Source: Polaromonas sp.
Lineage (GTDB): Bacteria; Pseudomonadota; Gammaproteobacteria; Burkholderiales; Burkholderiaceae_C
Direction: 5' to 3'
Assembly: GCA_013824015.1 (NCBI GenBank)
Contig: PNNC01000082.1
Span: 1 to 38,075 of the forward strand
DNA: 38,075 nt
Made by a program: the position numbers and the translations under genes. Each line of letters opens with the position of its first letter. Position 1 is the stretch's first letter. The notes under the pieces are model-generated. The model was given only the letters and a program-made list of their open reading frames with translations. It made no database searches and was not told the DNA's origin. Below are positions 37,650 to 38,075 of this stretch, piece after piece.

Positions 37650-38075
37650 ATGATCAAAAAATTTATCGACAAGCTGTTTGGCAAGACCGGCAGCCCCGCC
37701 GCCGGCGCCGTCCGCAGCAAAAAATCAGTGTTCGGCGAGCGCCGCGAAGTCGGCCCCCAGGACCATGCGATTGATCCCAAGCTGGTCGATGACCGCGCGA
37801 TGGACGTGGTGCGCACCCTCAAGCGCGCGGGTTACGAGGCCTACATCGTCGGCGGTGCGGTGCGCGACCTGCTGGTCGGCCTGCGTCCCAAGGACTTCGA
37901 TGTGGCCACCGATGCCACCCCCGAGCAGGTCAAATCGCTGTTTCGCCGCGCCTTCATCATCGGTCGGCGTTTCCGCATCGTGCATGTGATCTATGGCCGC
38001 GGCCGCGAGCACGAGGTGATCGAGGTCTCGACCTTTCGCGCGCACCTGGACAGCAGCCTGGCCGAGCAGGTCGGT
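37650..38075 (+). CDS. pcnB: Poly(A) polymerase I (3' part outside window)
   Basis: 142 codons of a nucleotidyltransferase that adds poly(A) tails to RNA. After a basic N-terminal segment (MIKKFIDKLFGKTGSPA) come AYIVGGAVRDLLVGLRPKDFDVATDATPEQV, with the GG and DxD-type catalytic motifs, and FRRAFIIGRRFRIVHVIYG with VIEVSTFRA. These suit PcnB better than the CCA-adding enzyme, given the RRAF...RRFRIVHV signature and the long N-terminus. The frame is open to the last base. Confidence 0.92.
   Translation, partial: MIKKFIDKLFGKTGSPAAGAVRSKKSVFGERREVGPQDHAIDPKLVDDRAMDVVRTLKRAGYEAYIVGGAVRDLLVGLRPKDFDVATDATPEQVKSLFRRAFIIGRRFRIVHVIYGRGREHEVIEVSTFRAHLDSSLAEQVG

Overview
The window looks like a chromosomal segment of a high-GC betaproteobacterium of the Burkholderiales, most likely Comamonadaceae (Rhodoferax/Polaromonas/Acidovorax-like). 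The reasons are the protein sequences, the linkage sdhADC / GntR regulator / mdh / citE-like / acnB, the order argF-argD-DUF3579-rpsT-murJ-sirB1, the linkage purM-hda-HAD-pcnB, and several short repeat families I associate with that group. The genus cannot be fixed by eye. No tRNA, rRNA, CRISPR array, transposase or integrase was seen.

Layout. 1-2640 (minus): sdhA (cut by the window edge), sdhD and sdhC of succinate dehydrogenase. 2840-5385 (minus): a probable FeS-type photolyase, a 59-residue DUF2256 four-cysteine protein, and a GntR/UTRA regulator. 5582-10926 (plus): mdh, a citE-like CoA-ester lyase, a secreted protein of unknown function and acnB, closed by a bidirectional terminator. 10992-11916 (minus): an unknown small protein and a PNPOx-like stress protein. 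12121-13525: an XRE regulator divergent from a four-helix membrane protein. 13625-15926: serC-serA. 16022-20188: acnA and an FAD monooxygenase. Together the first 19 kb carries succinate dehydrogenase, malate dehydrogenase and both aconitases, plus serine synthesis.

20189-27990 is the accessory-looking part. Two composite non-coding repeat islands in the same orientation (20206-20728 and 27319-27783) bracket a patatin-like lipase with a membrane domain inserted between its catalytic residues, the kynBUA tryptophan-degradation operon and an SDR gene. kynU carries an in-frame tandem copy of a dispersed repeat. Between the right-hand island and argF lies a displaced second copy of the argF 3' end. 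It shares 37 identical bases with the real gene and then differs almost only at synonymous positions, which looks like the scar of an element that integrated into argF or of a gene replacement.

27991-38075 returns to housekeeping: argF-argD, DUF3579, rpsT, murJ, sirB1-like, an orphan ParA-like ATPase, purM, hda, a HAD phosphatase and the start of pcnB. The perfect palindrome TCTTATATAAGA occurs both between gntR and mdh and between argD and DUF3579, on top of plausible promoters. This suggests one regulator, probably the local GntR protein, acts at both sites.

The most unexpected signals are the argF 3'-end scar, the two repeat islands whose hairpins show compensatory base changes, the repeat-derived peptide in kynU, the split-domain patatin, and the paired palindromes. 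All calls rest on reading the sequence; no database search was run.
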